From NCBI RefSeq assembly GCF_016767715.1, contig NZ_CP050145.1:2790001-2854000 (forward strand): a DNA stretch of 64,000 nucleotides. The letters run 5' to 3'. How positions within the stretch are numbered: the first letter of the stretch is position 1; each line of letters begins with the position of its first letter. This document shows positions 44,758 through 56,671 of this stretch, in pieces. The position numbers were made by a program, and so were the translations under genes. A model generated the notes under the pieces. That model made no database searches and was not told the origin of the DNA. It saw nothing but the letters and a program-made list of their open reading frames with translations. Origin of the DNA: Mycobacteroides chelonae. GTDB lineage: Bacteria; Actinomycetota; Actinomycetes; Mycobacteriales; Mycobacteriaceae.

Positions 44758-46437
44758 GTGGGAGAGATGATTCGCGGGGCGGTGTTGCGGCTGTTGATCT
44801 GTTTAACGCTCGGTACCGGATGGCTGGTCGCGGCGACGCCTGCGCGCGCAGACGATCCCGCCGGCACCGTGGCGGTCGCCATGAACCTGGCCGAGGACGG
44901 CACGCTGCACATCACCGAAACCATCACGCCTGCCAAGGACCACGTGCTGCAACGTCGCCTGCTGCTCGACACGGCCGTCGAAGGCAATCGGGTACAGCAT
45001 TTCGAAGTCGACCAGGTAGCCACTACCGGTGCCGCCCAGGCGATCTCGGACGGTAACGCGTTGACCGCCGTCGCTCACGGCCCGGCCACGATCAGCTACA
45101 CGGTGCGCGGCGCTGTCACCGACATCGGTGATCGGCAACAGGTGTTGTGGCCCGTAGCCTCCGGATGGGACTCGGGACTGCGAAACGTCACGGCCTCGTT
45201 CGTGTCCCCGAGCACCAAACCCAGCTCTCCCGAATGCTCCGTGGGCGCACCAGGTTTTCAAATACGTTGTACCTCAGCGCAGGTCGATCACACCGGGGTA
45301 ATCCGGCTTCAGCAGAACGAACTCCCACCGGATTCTGTCGTCGTCTTCAGTGTCATGCTGCCGGCCGGTACGGTCCCGGCCAGCGCCACCTTCACAACAA
45401 TCCCCGGGGCGTCGGGGCCGTTCGCGCTGACGAGGTCGTCGATCACCGCGCTCACAGGGCTCGGTGGCACTGCGATCGCGCTAGCCGGCTGGGTGATTAC
45501 CGCGCGCCGTCGTGATTCACGGGCCGCCGAAATGGCCATCGCCTTGGCCGATCCCCTCGTGCACGATGACAAGGGGGCACGATTCGCAGCACCGGACGGT
45601 GTCCTACCGGGACAGGTTGGCACCGTTGTCGATCTGCGTGTCGACGCTGTGGACCTCACCGCGACGATCGTCGACCTCGCGGTGCGCGGATACCTCTGGA
45701 TCGCCGAAACAGACGGCCCCGGTGCACAGCTCGATTGGCAGATATCCCATCGCGCTCCGATGGATGGCCTACTGACCACATACGAGACCCAGCTGCTGAA
45801 TATCCTGCTCCCCCAAGGCACCGAGACGGTCTTCGTATCTAGCTTCCAGACACCGGATTCCCGGCTGGATCTTGGCGGCATCTCCGACACGATGTATGCC
45901 GACGCCCAGCGCAATCGGTGGTTCCGCCGTTCGCCAGAACACGTTGGCTCCCTTACCCGTTGCGGGATCGGCGTGCTACTCGGCGGTCTCGTGATCACGG
46001 TCGCCCTGGCGCTGAGCGTCGGCAGCGCCATGATCGGTGTGGCGGTATGCGGCGTAGGAGCCGTCTTCGCACTGGCCGGAATGCTACTTCCGGTGCGGAC
46101 GGCTCGTGGCCGGCTACTGGTAGCGCATGTGGCCGCGCTGCGCCGCTACTTGGGTGAGCTCAACATGGAGGACTTGGAGCCCACCGACCGGGAGCTCATC
46201 CTCACCCGGGCGGCGCCCTACGCTGTGGTCCTGGGGCAGCTCGACGCATGGCTCAAAGCCATGGAAACACTCGATACCGCCGCAGACGGCTCACCCGGAA
46301 TCGATTGGTACGAAACGACTTCCGAAGAACTCAACAAAACCACGGCGAACATCACCGCGAATCTGCCGACCTTCCTCACCATTCTGGACGGCGTGTTGGC
46401 GCGCGGCGCGCACCTACAGAACCTGCCGCAGAACTGA
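44758..46437 (+). CDS. DUF2207 membrane protein
   Basis: 559-residue DUF2207 (YciQ-type) protein. Signal peptide about 1-31 (VLRLLICLTLGTGWLVA ... ARA), an extracellular beta-rich domain to about 225, a membrane helix about 230-250, a cytosolic winged-helix-like part (VDLTATIVDLAVRGYLWIAE near 300-319), and two further helices about 406-443. Function is unknown in the family. GTG at 44758 (TAGGGT box eight bases upstream) or ATG at 44767 are both possible. Its stop is one base from the tpiA stop of the opposite strand. Confidence 0.85.
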   Translation: MGEMIRGAVLRLLICLTLGTGWLVAATPARADDPAGTVAVAMNLAEDGTLHITETITPAKDHVLQRRLLLDTAVEGNRVQHFEVDQVATTGAAQAISDGNALTAVAHGPATISYTVRGAVTDIGDRQQVLWPVASGWDSGLRNVTASFVSPSTKPSSPECSVGAPGFQIRCTSAQVDHTGVIRLQQNELPPDSVVVFSVMLPAGTVPASATFTTIPGASGPFALTRSSITALTGLGGTAIALAGWVITARRRDSRAAEMAIALADPLVHDDKGARFAAPDGVLPGQVGTVVDLRVDAVDLTATIVDLAVRGYLWIAETDGPGAQLDWQISHRAPMDGLLTTYETQLLNILLPQGTETVFVSSFQTPDSRLDLGGISDTMYADAQRNRWFRRSPEHVGSLTRCGIGVLLGGLVITVALALSVGSAMIGVAVCGVGAVFALAGMLLPVRTARGRLLVAHVAALRRYLGELNMEDLEPTDRELILTRAAPYAVVLGQLDAWLKAMETLDTAADGSPGIDWYETTSEELNKTTANITANLPTFLTILDGVLARGAHLQNLPQN

Positions 46438-46438
46438 G

Positions 46439-47224
46439 TTAGAGCAGCGGGCCGCCCGCCGCGATCGCCGACATCTGGGCGAACTGCTCGCCATCCAACG
46501 AGGCGCCGCCCACCAGAGCGCCGTCCACATCTTCCTGCGCAACCAATTCGCCCACGTTCTTGGCATTGGCCGAGCCGCCATACAGCACTCGCACAGACGC
46601 TGCCACGTCGGCGTTGGCAATCTGCGCCAACTCGGCCCGGATCGCCGCACACACTTCCTGAGCGTCGGCGGCACTGGCCACCCGGCCGGTGCCGATCGCC
46701 CACACCGGCTCGTAGGCGACGACGACCTTCTCAACCTGCTCGGAGGTAAGCCCGGCCAGCGATCCCCGTAACGAGTCCACGTTGTATTGCACGTGGTCGC
46801 CCGCTTCGCGGATGTCCAGGGCTTCTCCGATGCAGACGATGGGCGTCAGACCGTGTTTGAGGGCCGCAGCCGCCTTGGCGGCGACCAGCGCATCGTCCTC
46901 GGCGTGGTACTGACGACGCTCGGAATGCCCGACCACAACGTACGTGACGCCCAGTTTGGCCAGAAATGCACCGCTGATCTCGCCGGTGTAGGCACCCGAG
47001 TCGTGTACCGACAGGTCCTGTGCGCCGTAGGTCAACCGCAGCTTGTCCCCGTCGACCAGAGTCTGCACGCTGCGGATGTCGGTGAACGGCGGAATGACCG
47101 TCACATCCACCTTGTCGAAATACTTGTCCGGCAACGAGAACGCGATCTTCTGCACCAGGGCGATGGCCTCGAAGTGATTGAGGTTCATCTTCCAGTTGCC
47201 AGCGATCAACGGCTTACGCGACAT
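46439..47224 (-). CDS. tpiA: Triosephosphate isomerase
   Basis: 261-residue TIM (Rv1438 position) interconverting glyceraldehyde-3-phosphate and dihydroxyacetone phosphate. N-terminal GNWKMNLNH (Lys13 region), the electrophile motif [10 protein letters not shown] near 97-106, catalytic glutamate in [13 protein letters not shown] near 167-179 and the phosphate loop YGGSANAKN. Third gene of gap-pgk-tpiA; 11 bases after pgk. Confidence 0.97.
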   Translation of the reverse strand: MSRKPLIAGNWKMNLNHFEAIALVQKIAFSLPDKYFDKVDVTVIPPFTDIRSVQTLVDGDKLRLTYGAQDLSVHDSGAYTGEISGAFLAKLGVTYVVVGHSERRQYHAEDDALVAAKAAAALKHGLTPIVCIGEALDIREAGDHVQYNVDSLRGSLAGLTSEQVEKVVVAYEPVWAIGTGRVASAADAQEVCAAIRAELAQIANADVAASVRVLYGGSANAKNVGELVAQEDVDGALVGGASLDGEQFAQMSAIAAGGPLL

Positions 47225-47235
47225 GCGATGCTCCT

Positions 47236-48462
47236 CTAGCTTTCGAGAACGTCGATACCCGGAAGCGTCTTGCCCTCAAGGTATTCCAGGGATGCGCCAC
47301 CACCGGTGGAGATGTGCGAAAAGCCGTCGTCCGGCAGATCCAGCGCACGCACCGCGGCCGCCGAATCACCGCCTCCGACCACGCTGAACGCACCCTTCTC
47401 GGTGGCCGCGATGATCGCCTCGGCCACCCCTCGAGTACCCGCGGCGAAAGCCGGGAACTCGAAGACACCCATCGGACCATTCCAGAAGATGGTCTTGGCG
47501 TTCGACAGCACGGCCGTGAACCGCTTCACCGACTCGGGCCCGATATCCAGACCCATCTTGCCGTCCGGGATAGCGTCTGCAGCAACGATTTCCGAGGGTG
47601 AATCGGCGGCGAACTCGTCCGCTGCCACGATGTCCATCGGCAGGTGAATCACGTCGGCATAGGTATCCAGCAGCCGCTTGCACGTATCGACCATCTCCGG
47701 CTGCACCAGCGACTTGCCCACCGGCAACCCCTGCGCGGCCAGGAAGGTGAAGCACATCCCGCCACCTATCACCAGGCTGTCGGCCTTGGTGGCCAACGAT
47801 TCGATGACGGCCAGCTTGTCGGAGACCTTGGACCCGCCGAGCACCACCGCATACGGGCGCTCGGTGCTGGCCGTGAGCACGCGCAGAACTTCCACCTCGG
47901 CGGCCACCAGACCACCCGCGTAATGCGGCAGCAGTGTCGCCACGTCGTAGACGGAGGCCTGCTTGCGATGCACCACGCCGAATCCATCGGAGACGAACGC
48001 ACCATCGGTACCCGTTGGGCCGCCGACCAATTCGGCGAGCTCCTGGGCGAGCGCTCGTCGCTGCGCGTCATCCTTGCTGGTCTCACGCGGATCGAACCGG
48101 ATGTTCTCCAGCAGCAGCACGTCACCGTCGGTCAGGCCTTCGGCACGCGCCAGCGCATCCGTCCCGACAACGTCGCCGGCCACCTGCACGTGCTGCCCCA
48201 GCAGTTCACTGAGCGCCGCACCGACCGGAGCCAGGGACAGCTTGGGGTCCGGCGCACCGTCCGGGCGGCCCAGGTGCGCGGTGACGATGACCTTGGCCCC
48301 GGCACCCGCGAGCGCGCGGATGGTCGGGACCGAGGCCACGATGCGACCGGGGTCGGTGATGTTGAGATTGTCGTCGAGCGGGACGTTCAGGTCCGACCGG
48401 ACCAGCACGCCCTTGCCCGAAACTCCCTCGGCCAGCAGGTCGTTGAGGGACTTGATCGCCAT
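47236..48462 (-). CDS. pgk: Phosphoglycerate kinase
   Basis: 408-residue PGK (Rv1437 position) making ATP from 1,3-bisphosphoglycerate. N-terminal [13 protein letters not shown] near 20-32, AHLGRPDG, the hinge region and the C-terminal nucleotide loop [11 protein letters not shown] near 366-376. ATG at 48462 by family match ([10 protein letters not shown]); the open frame extends 20 codons upstream into gap. Two bases after the gap stop. Confidence 0.97.
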   Translation of the reverse strand: MAIKSLNDLLAEGVSGKGVLVRSDLNVPLDDNLNITDPGRIVASVPTIRALAGAGAKVIVTAHLGRPDGAPDPKLSLAPVGAALSELLGQHVQVAGDVVGTDALARAEGLTDGDVLLLENIRFDPRETSKDDAQRRALAQELAELVGGPTGTDGAFVSDGFGVVHRKQASVYDVATLLPHYAGGLVAAEVEVLRVLTASTERPYAVVLGGSKVSDKLAVIESLATKADSLVIGGGMCFTFLAAQGLPVGKSLVQPEMVDTCKRLLDTYADVIHLPMDIVAADEFAADSPSEIVAADAIPDGKMGLDIGPESVKRFTAVLSNAKTIFWNGPMGVFEFPAFAAGTRGVAEAIIAATEKGAFSVVGGGDSAAAVRALDLPDDGFSHISTGGGASLEYLEGKTLPGIDVLES

Positions 48463-48464
48463 CG

Positions 48465-49538
<1,074 letters not shown>

Positions 49539-49543
49539 TCACA

Positions 49544-50881
49544 TTAGCCCAGGGGGTGAGCCATTTCGTCCCGGCCCAGTCGCGCGACGATATGGGCGAT
49601 GACCGCCAACACCAGCGGCGCCACGCCAGCGATGACGAACACCGTGGTGTTGCCGATGATGTGCGCCACCGGAACCACCAGTGCGAACGAGGCAGGCAGG
49701 CCGACGAGGGACACGAAGAAGTCCATGCTGGCCGCGCGGCCGAGCATCTCCTCGGGCACGCGACGCTGCATCAGGGTGCCCCAGATGACGTTGGCCGCCT
49801 GCATGGTGCCGCCCACGATGATCATGGCGAGGGCGATCATCCAGACGCGTCCGGTGAACCCGATGAGCAGCAGGGGCAAGGACCCCGCTCCCCACATCAG
49901 GATCATCACCGTCAGGTACCGGCGGGCCAGAGGCAGTGACGACACGATGAAGGACCCGGCCGCGCCAGCCAGACCGAACAACGCCAGCACCGTGGCATGT
50001 GTGCCTGGGTCTCCGCCGTGGTCCCGGATGACGAACGGCAGCAGAATCTCGATGGGCCCGACGACCACCAGCACATAACCGATCGCGAACAGCAGCGTGG
50101 CGAAGAACCACGTGGTGCGCACCATGTAGCGGAACCCCTCCGCCAAATCGGCCAGCGCACGGCGCACGGGATGCTGACGTACATCGGGCGCGGCGGCCGG
50201 CTCGTGGGTGTGCCGAACCAGCAGCAGACAGCCCAGACCCGCCGCCACCAGCGCACCCTCCAAGAGGAACGCCCCACCCGGTGACCACACGCTGACGATG
50301 GCGGCACTGACCGCGGGACCGGCCGCGAGCTGCATCACGGGCCGCAGCACACCTTCGATTCCGTTGGCCGCCAACAGCTCATCGGCGGGCAACAAACTCG
50401 GCAACAACGCGGTGTAGGCCGGGATGTAGAAACCCTCGGCGATCCCGAACAACAGTGAGTTGAGCGCCAGATGCCAGATGTGGGCGGCACCCGTCAGCGC
50501 GAGCGTCGCGGTGGTGAACATCAGCACCGTCTGCACGGCCAGCGAGCACCGCATCACCCACAACTTGGGCAGTCGATCAGCGGCGACACCGGCGGGCAGC
50601 ACGCTGATCAGTAGACCCACGCTGAAGGTGGTGCCGACGATGGCCACCTGCGCCGGCCCGAGTCCCATTCGGATGACCTGCCAGACAAGCGCCACCGTCC
50701 ACATGCCATTGCCCAGCAGGGTCACCGCCAGGCCCAGAGTCAGCAGTCGATAGTCGCGATGCCGCAGCGGACGCAGTGCGCGCGGGAGTCCGGTGCTCTG
50801 ATGGTGTGGCTCTTCGCCCGAAGAGTCCTCGGGCATTTCCCCAAGGACCGCTTCGGTTTTCACCTGCTTAGCGAAGTCCAC
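49544..50881 (-). CDS. MFS transporter
   Basis: 445-residue major facilitator of the MFS_3 (EntS/Tap-like) type with 12 hydrophobic segments. The loop 2-3 motif is GVAADRLPKLWVMR near 89-102, weaker than the canonical GxLaDrxGrr. N-terminus of about 40 residues is hydrophilic and acidic. GTG at 50881 is supported by a TACCCT box exactly 7 nt upstream. Proton-driven efflux of drugs or siderophores is the family role; the substrate is unknown. Lies between gap and whiA on the same strand, with a separate promoter. Confidence 0.86.
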   Translation of the reverse strand: MDFAKQVKTEAVLGEMPEDSSGEEPHHQSTGLPRALRPLRHRDYRLLTLGLAVTLLGNGMWTVALVWQVIRMGLGPAQVAIVGTTFSVGLLISVLPAGVAADRLPKLWVMRCSLAVQTVLMFTTATLALTGAAHIWHLALNSLLFGIAEGFYIPAYTALLPSLLPADELLAANGIEGVLRPVMQLAAGPAVSAAIVSVWSPGGAFLLEGALVAAGLGCLLLVRHTHEPAAAPDVRQHPVRRALADLAEGFRYMVRTTWFFATLLFAIGYVLVVVGPIEILLPFVIRDHGGDPGTHATVLALFGLAGAAGSFIVSSLPLARRYLTVMILMWGAGSLPLLLIGFTGRVWMIALAMIIVGGTMQAANVIWGTLMQRRVPEEMLGRAASMDFFVSLVGLPASFALVVPVAHIIGNTTVFVIAGVAPLVLAVIAHIVARLGRDEMAHPLG

Positions 50882-50887
50882 CGATTC

Positions 50888-50893
50888 AGGGTA
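50888..50893 (-). promoter_or_regulatory. -10 box TACCCT, leaderless promoter
   Basis: Minus-strand TACCCT with six bases to the GTG at 50881 of the MFS gene. Confidence 0.5.
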
Positions 50894-50946
50894 CGAAAGC
50901 GCTCCGACAATTCGCCATCGGTTTTCGCTCGGCGTGAGGGGACTTG

Positions 50947-51930
50947 TTACGCCTCTTCGAGCAGCTCCGGGGTCACCGCGGACTCGGTATCGGGGATACC
51001 GTCGGTCTTGGCCTTGCGGTCGGCCATCGAAAGCAATCGCCGAATACGGCCCGCGACAGCATCTTTGGTCATCACCGGATCGGCGAGGCGGCCCAGCTCC
51101 TCAAGTGATGCCTGCCGGTGCTCAACGCGCAGCTTTCCGGCGGCCGCGAGATGGTCGGGCACTGTGTCGCCAAGGATTTCCAGGGCACGCTCCACGCGCG
51201 CAGCCGCAGCGACCGCAGCACGCGCGGACCTGCGCAGGTTCGCGTCGTCGAAATTCGCGAGCCTGTTCGCCGTTGCTCGCACTTCGCGGCGCATCCGGCG
51301 TTCTTCCCACGTCAGTCGGGTGTCCTGCGCGCCCATCCGGGTGAGCAAGGCACCGATGGCCTCGCCATCGCGAACCACCACCCGATCACTGCCCCGCACC
51401 TCACGCGCCTTCGCGCTCACGCCGAGCCGTCGGGCCGCACCCACCAGGGCCAGCGCGGCCTCCGGTCCCGGGCAGCTGACCTCCAGCGCCGAGGACCGGC
51501 CGGGTTCTGTCAGCGAGCCGTGTGCCAGGAACGCGCCACGCCAGGCGGCCTCAGCATCGGCCACGCTGCCGCCGACCACCTGTGCCGGCAGCCCGCGCAC
51601 CGGGCGCCCCCGCAGATCGAGCAGACCGGTCTGCCGCGCCAACGCTTCTCCGTCCTTGGCGACGCGGACCACATAACGAGTGGTCTTGCGGATGCCGCCC
51701 GCGGACAACACGTGCACCACGGCGTTGTAGCCGTACAGATCAAAGATGTCCTTGCGGAGACGCCGCGCGATGCTGCCCTGGTCGACTTCTGCCTCGACGA
51801 CAACCCGGCCGCTGACGATATGCAGTCCGCCGGCGAACCGCAGCAGCGACGCGACCTCGGCGCGGCGGCTACTGACCTGAGTCACCACCAGGCGGCTCAG
51901 TTCGTCTTTGACCTCGGCGGTCATCGCCAC
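50947..51930 (-). CDS. whiA: WhiA sporulation/division regulator
   Basis: 327-residue WhiA (Rv1423 position). N-terminal degenerate LAGLIDADG-type fold ([28 protein letters not shown] near 167-183) and a C-terminal HTH ([18 protein letters not shown] near 291-308). In mycobacteria it is a DNA-binding regulator of cell-division genes. The start at 51930 ([14 protein letters not shown]) matches the family. Last gene of the uvrC-rapZ-yvcK-whiA operon; overlaps yvcK by 10 nt. Confidence 0.96.
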   Translation of the reverse strand: MAMTAEVKDELSRLVVTQVSSRRAEVASLLRFAGGLHIVSGRVVVEAEVDQGSIARRLRKDIFDLYGYNAVVHVLSAGGIRKTTRYVVRVAKDGEALARQTGLLDLRGRPVRGLPAQVVGGSVADAEAAWRGAFLAHGSLTEPGRSSALEVSCPGPEAALALVGAARRLGVSAKAREVRGSDRVVVRDGEAIGALLTRMGAQDTRLTWEERRMRREVRATANRLANFDDANLRRSARAAVAAAARVERALEILGDTVPDHLAAAGKLRVEHRQASLEELGRLADPVMTKDAVAGRIRRLLSMADRKAKTDGIPDTESAVTPELLEEA

Positions 51931-52997
51931 GGGGTGTCCCCTCTCTGAATTCCATGCTGCGTGCTCCCGCCCCCCGCTGCCAGGCGCACCGTGGATTCGG
52001 CATCTGTTCCCGCGGCCGCGGCCGCGCTACCCGTTCGTACTCGATCCAAGACCGCCGACAGTTTCGCAGGGTCATGTAAATGTGTACCAGGGCGCGAGAC
52101 GTCAGCGAACTGAACGTGCGCATTGAACAGGGCGGCTGCCCTGGTCAAGTGGTCGCGTTCGGTGTCATCTGCGGATGCGGATTCGACGACGATGTCGTGT
52201 ACACCGAACTCGGGCGCGTGTTGCGAGAGTACGTGCAAATGACGCTCCGCGGAAAAGCCCGCCGTCTCGCCCGGCTCCGGTGCCAGATTCAGGATCAGGG
52301 CCTTGCGGGCCTGGGTCTGCTGCAAAGCAGCGAAAAGTTCGGGCACCAGGACATGCGGGATGACACTGGTGAACCAGGACCCGGGCCCTAAAACCACCAG
52401 GTCGGCGGCCATGATGGCCTCCACGGCCTGCCGGGTGGCCGGCGGGTTGCCCGGATGCATCCGTACGCGGCGCACCTTGCCGGGGGTAGTCGCCAGCGCC
52501 ACCTGCCCGCGGATCACCCGGCTCATCCGCGGGTCGGACTCCAGACCGGATACGTCGGCCTCGATCTGCAACGGAATCGGGCACATCGGCAGCACCCGGC
52601 CGGTGATGCCGAGCATGCGGCCCATCTCGTCGAGCGCGGAGACCGGATCGGCGAGCATGTCGGTGAGCCCGGCCAGGATCAGGTTGCCGATCGGGTGCCC
52701 CGCCAGCCCGCCATTGCCGCCCAGGCGGTGCTGGATGGCCGTGGCCCACATGCGCCCGCGCGGGCTGTCGGAGGCGAGCGCCGCTAACGCCATGCGCAGA
52801 TCGCCGGGTGGCACGATCCCGAGCTCGGAACGAATTCGCCCGGACGAGCCGCCGTCATCGGACACCGTGACCACGGCGGTGATGTCATGGGTGAGCCGTC
52901 GCGCCGCCGAAAGTGTGGCGTACAGACCGTGGCCACCACCGAGGGCAACGATCCGGGGTTCGCGGCGCGTGAACGGCTGGTCGATGCCGGGGTTCAT
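51921..52997 (-). CDS. yvcK: YvcK/CofD-like gluconeogenesis factor
   Basis: 358-residue protein (Rv1422 position). Nucleotide-sugar-binding-type start [19 protein letters not shown] near 17-35, [14 protein letters not shown] near 47-60, [11 protein letters not shown], and [18 protein letters not shown] near 202-219. Family members bind UDP-sugars and influence cell-wall precursor supply. The C-terminal about 20 residues after the conserved domain are a Gly/Ser/Gln-rich tail. ATG overlaps the rapZ stop by 4 nt. Confidence 0.94.
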   Translation of the reverse strand: MNPGIDQPFTRREPRIVALGGGHGLYATLSAARRLTHDITAVVTVSDDGGSSGRIRSELGIVPPGDLRMALAALASDSPRGRMWATAIQHRLGGNGGLAGHPIGNLILAGLTDMLADPVSALDEMGRMLGITGRVLPMCPIPLQIEADVSGLESDPRMSRVIRGQVALATTPGKVRRVRMHPGNPPATRQAVEAIMAADLVVLGPGSWFTSVIPHVLVPELFAALQQTQARKALILNLAPEPGETAGFSAERHLHVLSQHAPEFGVHDIVVESASADDTERDHLTRAAALFNAHVQFADVSRPGTHLHDPAKLSAVLDRVRTGSAAAAAGTDAESTVRLAAGGGSTQHGIQRGDTPWR

Positions 52998-53899
52998 TCG
53001 CGCCCCAAGTCGCGGTGCAATACCCGCACCGACAGGTCTTCATCGGGGGCAAAGGAAGCGGCCAGGGCCTCGGTGATCGCGACACTGCGATGCTTGCCGC
53101 CGGTACAGCCAACCGCGATTGTCATGTAGCGCTTTCCCTCTCGCCGGTAACCGTCGATGACGAGGTTCAGCAGCCGATGGTAGGTGTCCAGGAACTCGTC
53201 CGCGCCGGGTTGGCTCAATACGTACTGGCTCACCGACGGATGCTGACCGGTATGCGGTCGCAGCTCGTCAACCCAGTGTGGGTTCGGTAGAAATCGGACG
53301 TCGACGACCATATCGGCATCCATCGGTAGCCCATATTTGAATCCGAAAGATTCCACGGTGACGCTCAGATGTGCGACCGTCTCGGTGCTGAAGGCACGCT
53401 CGATAGCGGCACGTAGTGCGGGCACGGGCAACGACGATGTGTCGATGACCAGATCCGCCGAGGCCCGGATGGGTGAGAGCAACGTGCGTTCGGCGGCGAT
53501 GCCCTCGGCAAGGGTCTGACCGCCCTGCAGCGGGTGACTGCGCCGGTTCTGTTCGTAGCGGCGCACCAGGCTCTCGTCGGATGCCTCCAGGAAAAGCACA
53601 CGTGGGCTGATCCCCCGGGTGGCCAGGTCGGCACGCACCGATTCCAGATCGCCGGTGAAGCCCCGGGAGCGGACATCCATCACCACCGCAAGCTGCGTGA
53701 TGCGTGAACCCGCGGCAAGACCCAGGTCCACCATCCGGGTGATCAATTCGGGCGGCAGGTTATCGGCGACATACCATCCCAGGTCTTCGAGCACCTTGGC
53801 GGTGGTGCCGCGTCCCGCGCCCGATAGGCCCGTGACCAGGACGACGTCGATATCGGCGTTCGCGGGTCCGCTGGCCACGCTAAGAGGATCGATTGTCAT
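52994..53899 (-). CDS. rapZ: RapZ-family nucleotide-binding protein
   Basis: 301-residue RapZ/YvcJ-type P-loop protein (Rv1421 position). N-terminal P-loop GLSGAGRGT at residues 24-32, where the usual lysine is arginine (Arg30); Walker-B-like [12 protein letters not shown]-terminal domain with [27 protein letters not shown] in parts and CTGGKHRSV near 269-277. The ATG at 53899 is used (another ATG three codons up is possible); the start lies within the end of uvrC by 20 nt. Family roles are GTP/UDP-sugar or regulatory-RNA binding. Confidence 0.93.
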   Translation of the reverse strand: MTIDPLSVASGPANADIDVVLVTGLSGAGRGTTAKVLEDLGWYVADNLPPELITRMVDLGLAAGSRITQLAVVMDVRSRGFTGDLESVRADLATRGISPRVLFLEASDESLVRRYEQNRRSHPLQGGQTLAEGIAAERTLLSPIRASADLVIDTSSLPVPALRAAIERAFSTETVAHLSVTVESFGFKYGLPMDADMVVDVRFLPNPHWVDELRPHTGQHPSVSQYVLSQPGADEFLDTYHRLLNLVIDGYRREGKRYMTIAVGCTGGKHRSVAITEALAASFAPDEDLSVRVLHRDLGRE

Positions 53900-55955
53900 C
53901 GACTCCATTTTCGACCATGGCGGGCAGTGGTGCTTCGGTTGCACCGGAAGTCGCCTCCGAATTGACTGGACCAACGAGCGCCTCACGTACCGCCAGTGCG
54001 GTGGCCGCACCGATGCCCGGAACCGCGGTGATCTCCTCGACGCTGGCCTTCTTGAGCTGCGCCACCGAACCGAAGTGCGAGACGAGCGCGGCCCGGCGCG
54101 CCTCCCCCAGCCCCGGTATGCCATCGAGCACCGAGGCGGTCATCCGCCGGGACCTCTTGCTGCGATGGAACGTGATGGCGAATCGGTGCGCCTCGTCGCG
54201 AACACGCTGCAGCAGATACAACGCCTCACTCGTCCTCGGCAGAATCACCGGATCCGGCTCACCCGGCACCCACACCTCCTCGAGGCGCTTGGCCAATCCA
54301 ATGACCGCGACATCGGTGACACCCAGCTCGCTCAGTTCGGCAGCGGCCGCGTTGACCTGGGGCGCGCCCCCATCGACGACGAAAAGGTTGGGCGGATAGG
54401 CGAACTTCCTCGACCTGCCTTCCGGAGCCGCAACGCCGGCGACGTCCAATACCGGAGCCGCAACGCCGGCGACGTCCAATACCGCACCACTGTCACCGTG
54501 AACCTGCTGATCCTGCACGTGCCGGGCGAATCGGCGCCGCGTCACCTCCGCAATGGACCCGACGTCGTCGGAGCGCCCATCCCCGGCAGCCTCCCTGATG
54601 CTGTAGTGGCGGTAGTCCGACCGGCGGGACAGCCCATCCTCGAAGACCACCAGCGAAGCCACCACGTCGGTGCCCTGGACATGGCTGATGTCGATGCACT
54701 CGATGCGCAGCGGCGCCTGCTCCAGGCCGAGCGCATCCTGAAGCTCCTGCAACGCCGCCGACCTTGTGGTGAGATCGCCTGCGCGCTTGAGCTTGTGCTG
54801 CGACAGGGCCTCTTTGGCATTGCGCTCCACCGTCTCGGCGAGCGCCTTTTTGTCGCCACGCTGCGGTACCCGCAATGAGACCCGGGAACCCCGTAGACCG
54901 GTCAACCAAGAGGTCATGCCCTCGGCATCACGCGGCAGCACCGGCACGAGAACCTCACGCGGCACCGGGGCCACGTCGGCATCCGTGTCGGCGACATAAG
55001 CGAGATCGGCCTGGTCGCCGTAAAACTGAGTGAGGAACTGTTCGACGAGTCCCTCAAGATCGGAATCGCCCGGGTCCCCCGACTTTTCGACAATCCAGCC
55101 ACGTTGGCCGCGAACCCGCCCACCACGCACATGGAACACCTGCACCGCGGCTTCCAGCTCGTCGTCGGCGAAGGCCACCACATCGGCGTCGGTGCCATCT
55201 CCGAACACAACAGTCTGTCGCTCCAGTGCACGCTGCAAGGCAGAAATGTTGTCGCGCAGCCGCGCCGCCCGCTCGAAATTGAGTTCCTTAGCCGCGTGGT
55301 TCATTTCACGTTCCATGTCCCGGGCCAGACGATCCGTCTTGCCAGAGAGGAAGTCGCAGAAATCGAGAACGATCTCCCGGTGCTCTTCGGCGCTCACCCG
55401 CCCGATGCAGGGCGCCGAACATTTCTCGATGTATCCCAGCAAGCAGGGGCGGTCAATCTGTTTGTGCCGCTTGAACACTCCGTTAGAGCAGGTGCGGGCC
55501 GGGAAGACCCGGGTAAGCAAGTCGAGCGTCTCCCTGATCGCCCACGCATGCGAGTACGGGCCGAAGTAACGCACGCCCTTACGGCGAGGCCCGCGATAGA
55601 CGAACAGCCGCGGGTACTCCTCGTTGAGCGTGACGGCGAGCACCGGATACGACTTGTCGTCGCGGTAGCGCACATTGAAGCGCGGATCGAATTCCTTGAT
55701 CCAGTTGTACTCGAGCTGCAGCGCTTCGACCTCAGTGCCCACCACGGTCCACTCCACGCTGCCCGCAGTGGTGACCATCTGCCGGGTACGCGGATGCAGA
55801 CTGGCGACATCGGCGAAGTACGAGGTGAGCCGGCTACGAAGGCTCTTGGCCTTGCCCACGTAGATGACCCGTCCGTGCGGATCACGGAATCGATAGACCC
55901 CCGGCTCGACGGGTATCGAGCCGGGAGCCGGTCGATAGGTCGAGGGATCAGGCAC
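53880..55955 (-). CDS. uvrC: UvrABC excinuclease subunit C
   Basis: 691-residue UvrC (Rv1420 position), making both incisions in nucleotide excision repair. GIY-YIG nuclease at about 14-95 ([21 protein letters not shown]), Cys-rich loop RTCSN...[20 protein letters not shown] domain near 205-240, an RNase H-like C-terminal nuclease ([14 protein letters not shown] near 420, [14 protein letters not shown] near 527) and helix-hairpin-helix motifs near the end. The linker before LFVVDGG holds a duplicated 10-residue segment, [10 protein letters not shown] twice, from a 30-bp tandem repeat. GTG start with a leaderless-type TAGCCT box. Confidence 0.96.
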   Translation of the reverse strand: MPDPSTYRPAPGSIPVEPGVYRFRDPHGRVIYVGKAKSLRSRLTSYFADVASLHPRTRQMVTTAGSVEWTVVGTEVEALQLEYNWIKEFDPRFNVRYRDDKSYPVLAVTLNEEYPRLFVYRGPRRKGVRYFGPYSHAWAIRETLDLLTRVFPARTCSNGVFKRHKQIDRPCLLGYIEKCSAPCIGRVSAEEHREIVLDFCDFLSGKTDRLARDMEREMNHAAKELNFERAARLRDNISALQRALERQTVVFGDGTDADVVAFADDELEAAVQVFHVRGGRVRGQRGWIVEKSGDPGDSDLEGLVEQFLTQFYGDQADLAYVADTDADVAPVPREVLVPVLPRDAEGMTSWLTGLRGSRVSLRVPQRGDKKALAETVERNAKEALSQHKLKRAGDLTTRSAALQELQDALGLEQAPLRIECIDISHVQGTDVVASLVVFEDGLSRRSDYRHYSIREAAGDGRSDDVGSIAEVTRRRFARHVQDQQVHGDSGAVLDVAGVAAPVLDVAGVAAPEGRSRKFAYPPNLFVVDGGAPQVNAAAAELSELGVTDVAVIGLAKRLEEVWVPGEPDPVILPRTSEALYLLQRVRDEAHRFAITFHRSKRSRRMTASVLDGIPGLGEARRAALVSHFGSVAQLKKASVEEITAVPGIGAATALAVREALVGPVNSEATSGATEAPLPAMVENGVDDNRSS
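54422..54481. repeat. 30-bp perfect tandem duplication inside uvrC
   Basis: Two identical 30-base copies (54422-54451 and 54452-54481) in frame, adding ten residues at about 492-511 of UvrC. It lies in a Pro/Ala/Val-rich linker, so folding is probably unaffected. Copy-number change by replication slippage would keep the frame. Confidence 0.95.
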
Positions 55956-55961
55956 GTATCC

Positions 55962-55967
55962 AGGCTA
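55962..55967 (-). promoter_or_regulatory. -10 box TAGCCT, leaderless promoter of uvrC
   Basis: Minus-strand TAGCCT with six bases to the GTG at 55955. Probably the promoter of the uvrC-rapZ-yvcK-whiA operon. Confidence 0.6.
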
Positions 55968-56018
55968 GTCGCGGAGTCCGACTAACCCTGGCGAGCAGAG
56001 CACGTCCGGCCCGGCCCG

Positions 56019-56261
56019 TCAGTGGTCGGACCAAGGAATCCCCAGCAGCTCCTGCTCAACCTCGGACTCCCACACGCCAAATGGATCGTCCGCGTAGTTC
56101 TTGCATCGATAGTGCTCGGGGTCTTCGTGCGGGGCGCACGGCGGAATGTCCGCGTGCGCAACGTTCAGACTTGCAGTGGCAAACAACGCCAATGCGGCCA
56201 TTCCGATGATGGATCCTCGCTTCAGGAGGCCAGTGATAAATGCAACACTGCGCATCGCCAT
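56019..56261 (-). CDS. Small secreted protein, haemophore neighbour
   Basis: 80-residue exported protein: signal peptide about 1-37 (SIIGMAALALFATASLNVAHA), mature part of about 43 residues rich in acidic, Pro and aromatic residues with two cysteines (PPCAPHEDPEHYRCKNY) and a WESEVEQELL helix. No family recognised. Starts six bases after the haemophore-like gene's stop on the same strand, so co-transcribed. The histidines and cysteines could suit metal or heme handling, but this is a guess. Confidence 0.75.
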   Translation of the reverse strand: MAMRSVAFITGLLKRGSIIGMAALALFATASLNVAHADIPPCAPHEDPEHYRCKNYADDPFGVWESEVEQELLGIPWSDH

Positions 56262-56267
56262 TGCCCC

Positions 56268-56639
56268 CTATTCCGAATCGCCGACTGATTCAAGCGACTC
56301 GGCACTGCACCTGCTCTTGAAATCGGTGAGTGGCCGACGAATATCCTGAAGATCTTGTTTTACATCCGGGTGTGAGCTCATGTACTGCCGCAGTTCAGTA
56401 CGAATTTCCTTAGCATTTTTGCCCTTCAAACCGGACAAGAAGTCATTCACGTCAGGGTGCGTGTGCAGATAGACCGATTCCGAGGCGGAAACCCCCGCCA
56501 CAATCCCCGCTAAGTCAGCAGCCGAGCAGTCGGGCGGTTCGGCACTTGGGTCTGCGTGAGCAATATTACAAAGAAATACACCCCCGATAAGCATCGACGA
56601 CACGTATCCAGACATCACCTTCGCCACGGCTATTCGCAT
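56268..56639 (-). CDS. Haemophore-like heme-binding secreted protein
   Basis: 123-residue exported protein: signal peptide about 1-29 ending AHA, then a helical domain of the mycobacterial haemophore (Rv0203-like) type: CSAADLAGIVAGVSASESVYLHTHPDVNDF read in parts, with Cys38 and Cys111 likely paired, and RRPLTDFKSRC near the end. Tyr57, His61 and His90 have the same spacing as the heme ligands Tyr59, His63 and His89 that I recall for Rv0203. Start ATG 56639 (the TTG two codons earlier is less likely). Role: capture of heme outside the cell; inferred from these residues. Confidence 0.82.
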   Translation of the reverse strand: MRIAVAKVMSGYVSSMLIGGVFLCNIAHADPSAEPPDCSAADLAGIVAGVSASESVYLHTHPDVNDFLSGLKGKNAKEIRTELRQYMSSHPDVKQDLQDIRRPLTDFKSRCSAESLESVGDSE

Positions 56640-56671
56640 AAACAACAGTATGCATCGAGCTAACGTTGTTA

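Noticed and set aside
54422..54481. uvrC repeat as a mobile or intein insertion
   Set aside because: It is just two 30-bp copies in frame, with no splice motifs, terminal repeats or target duplication.
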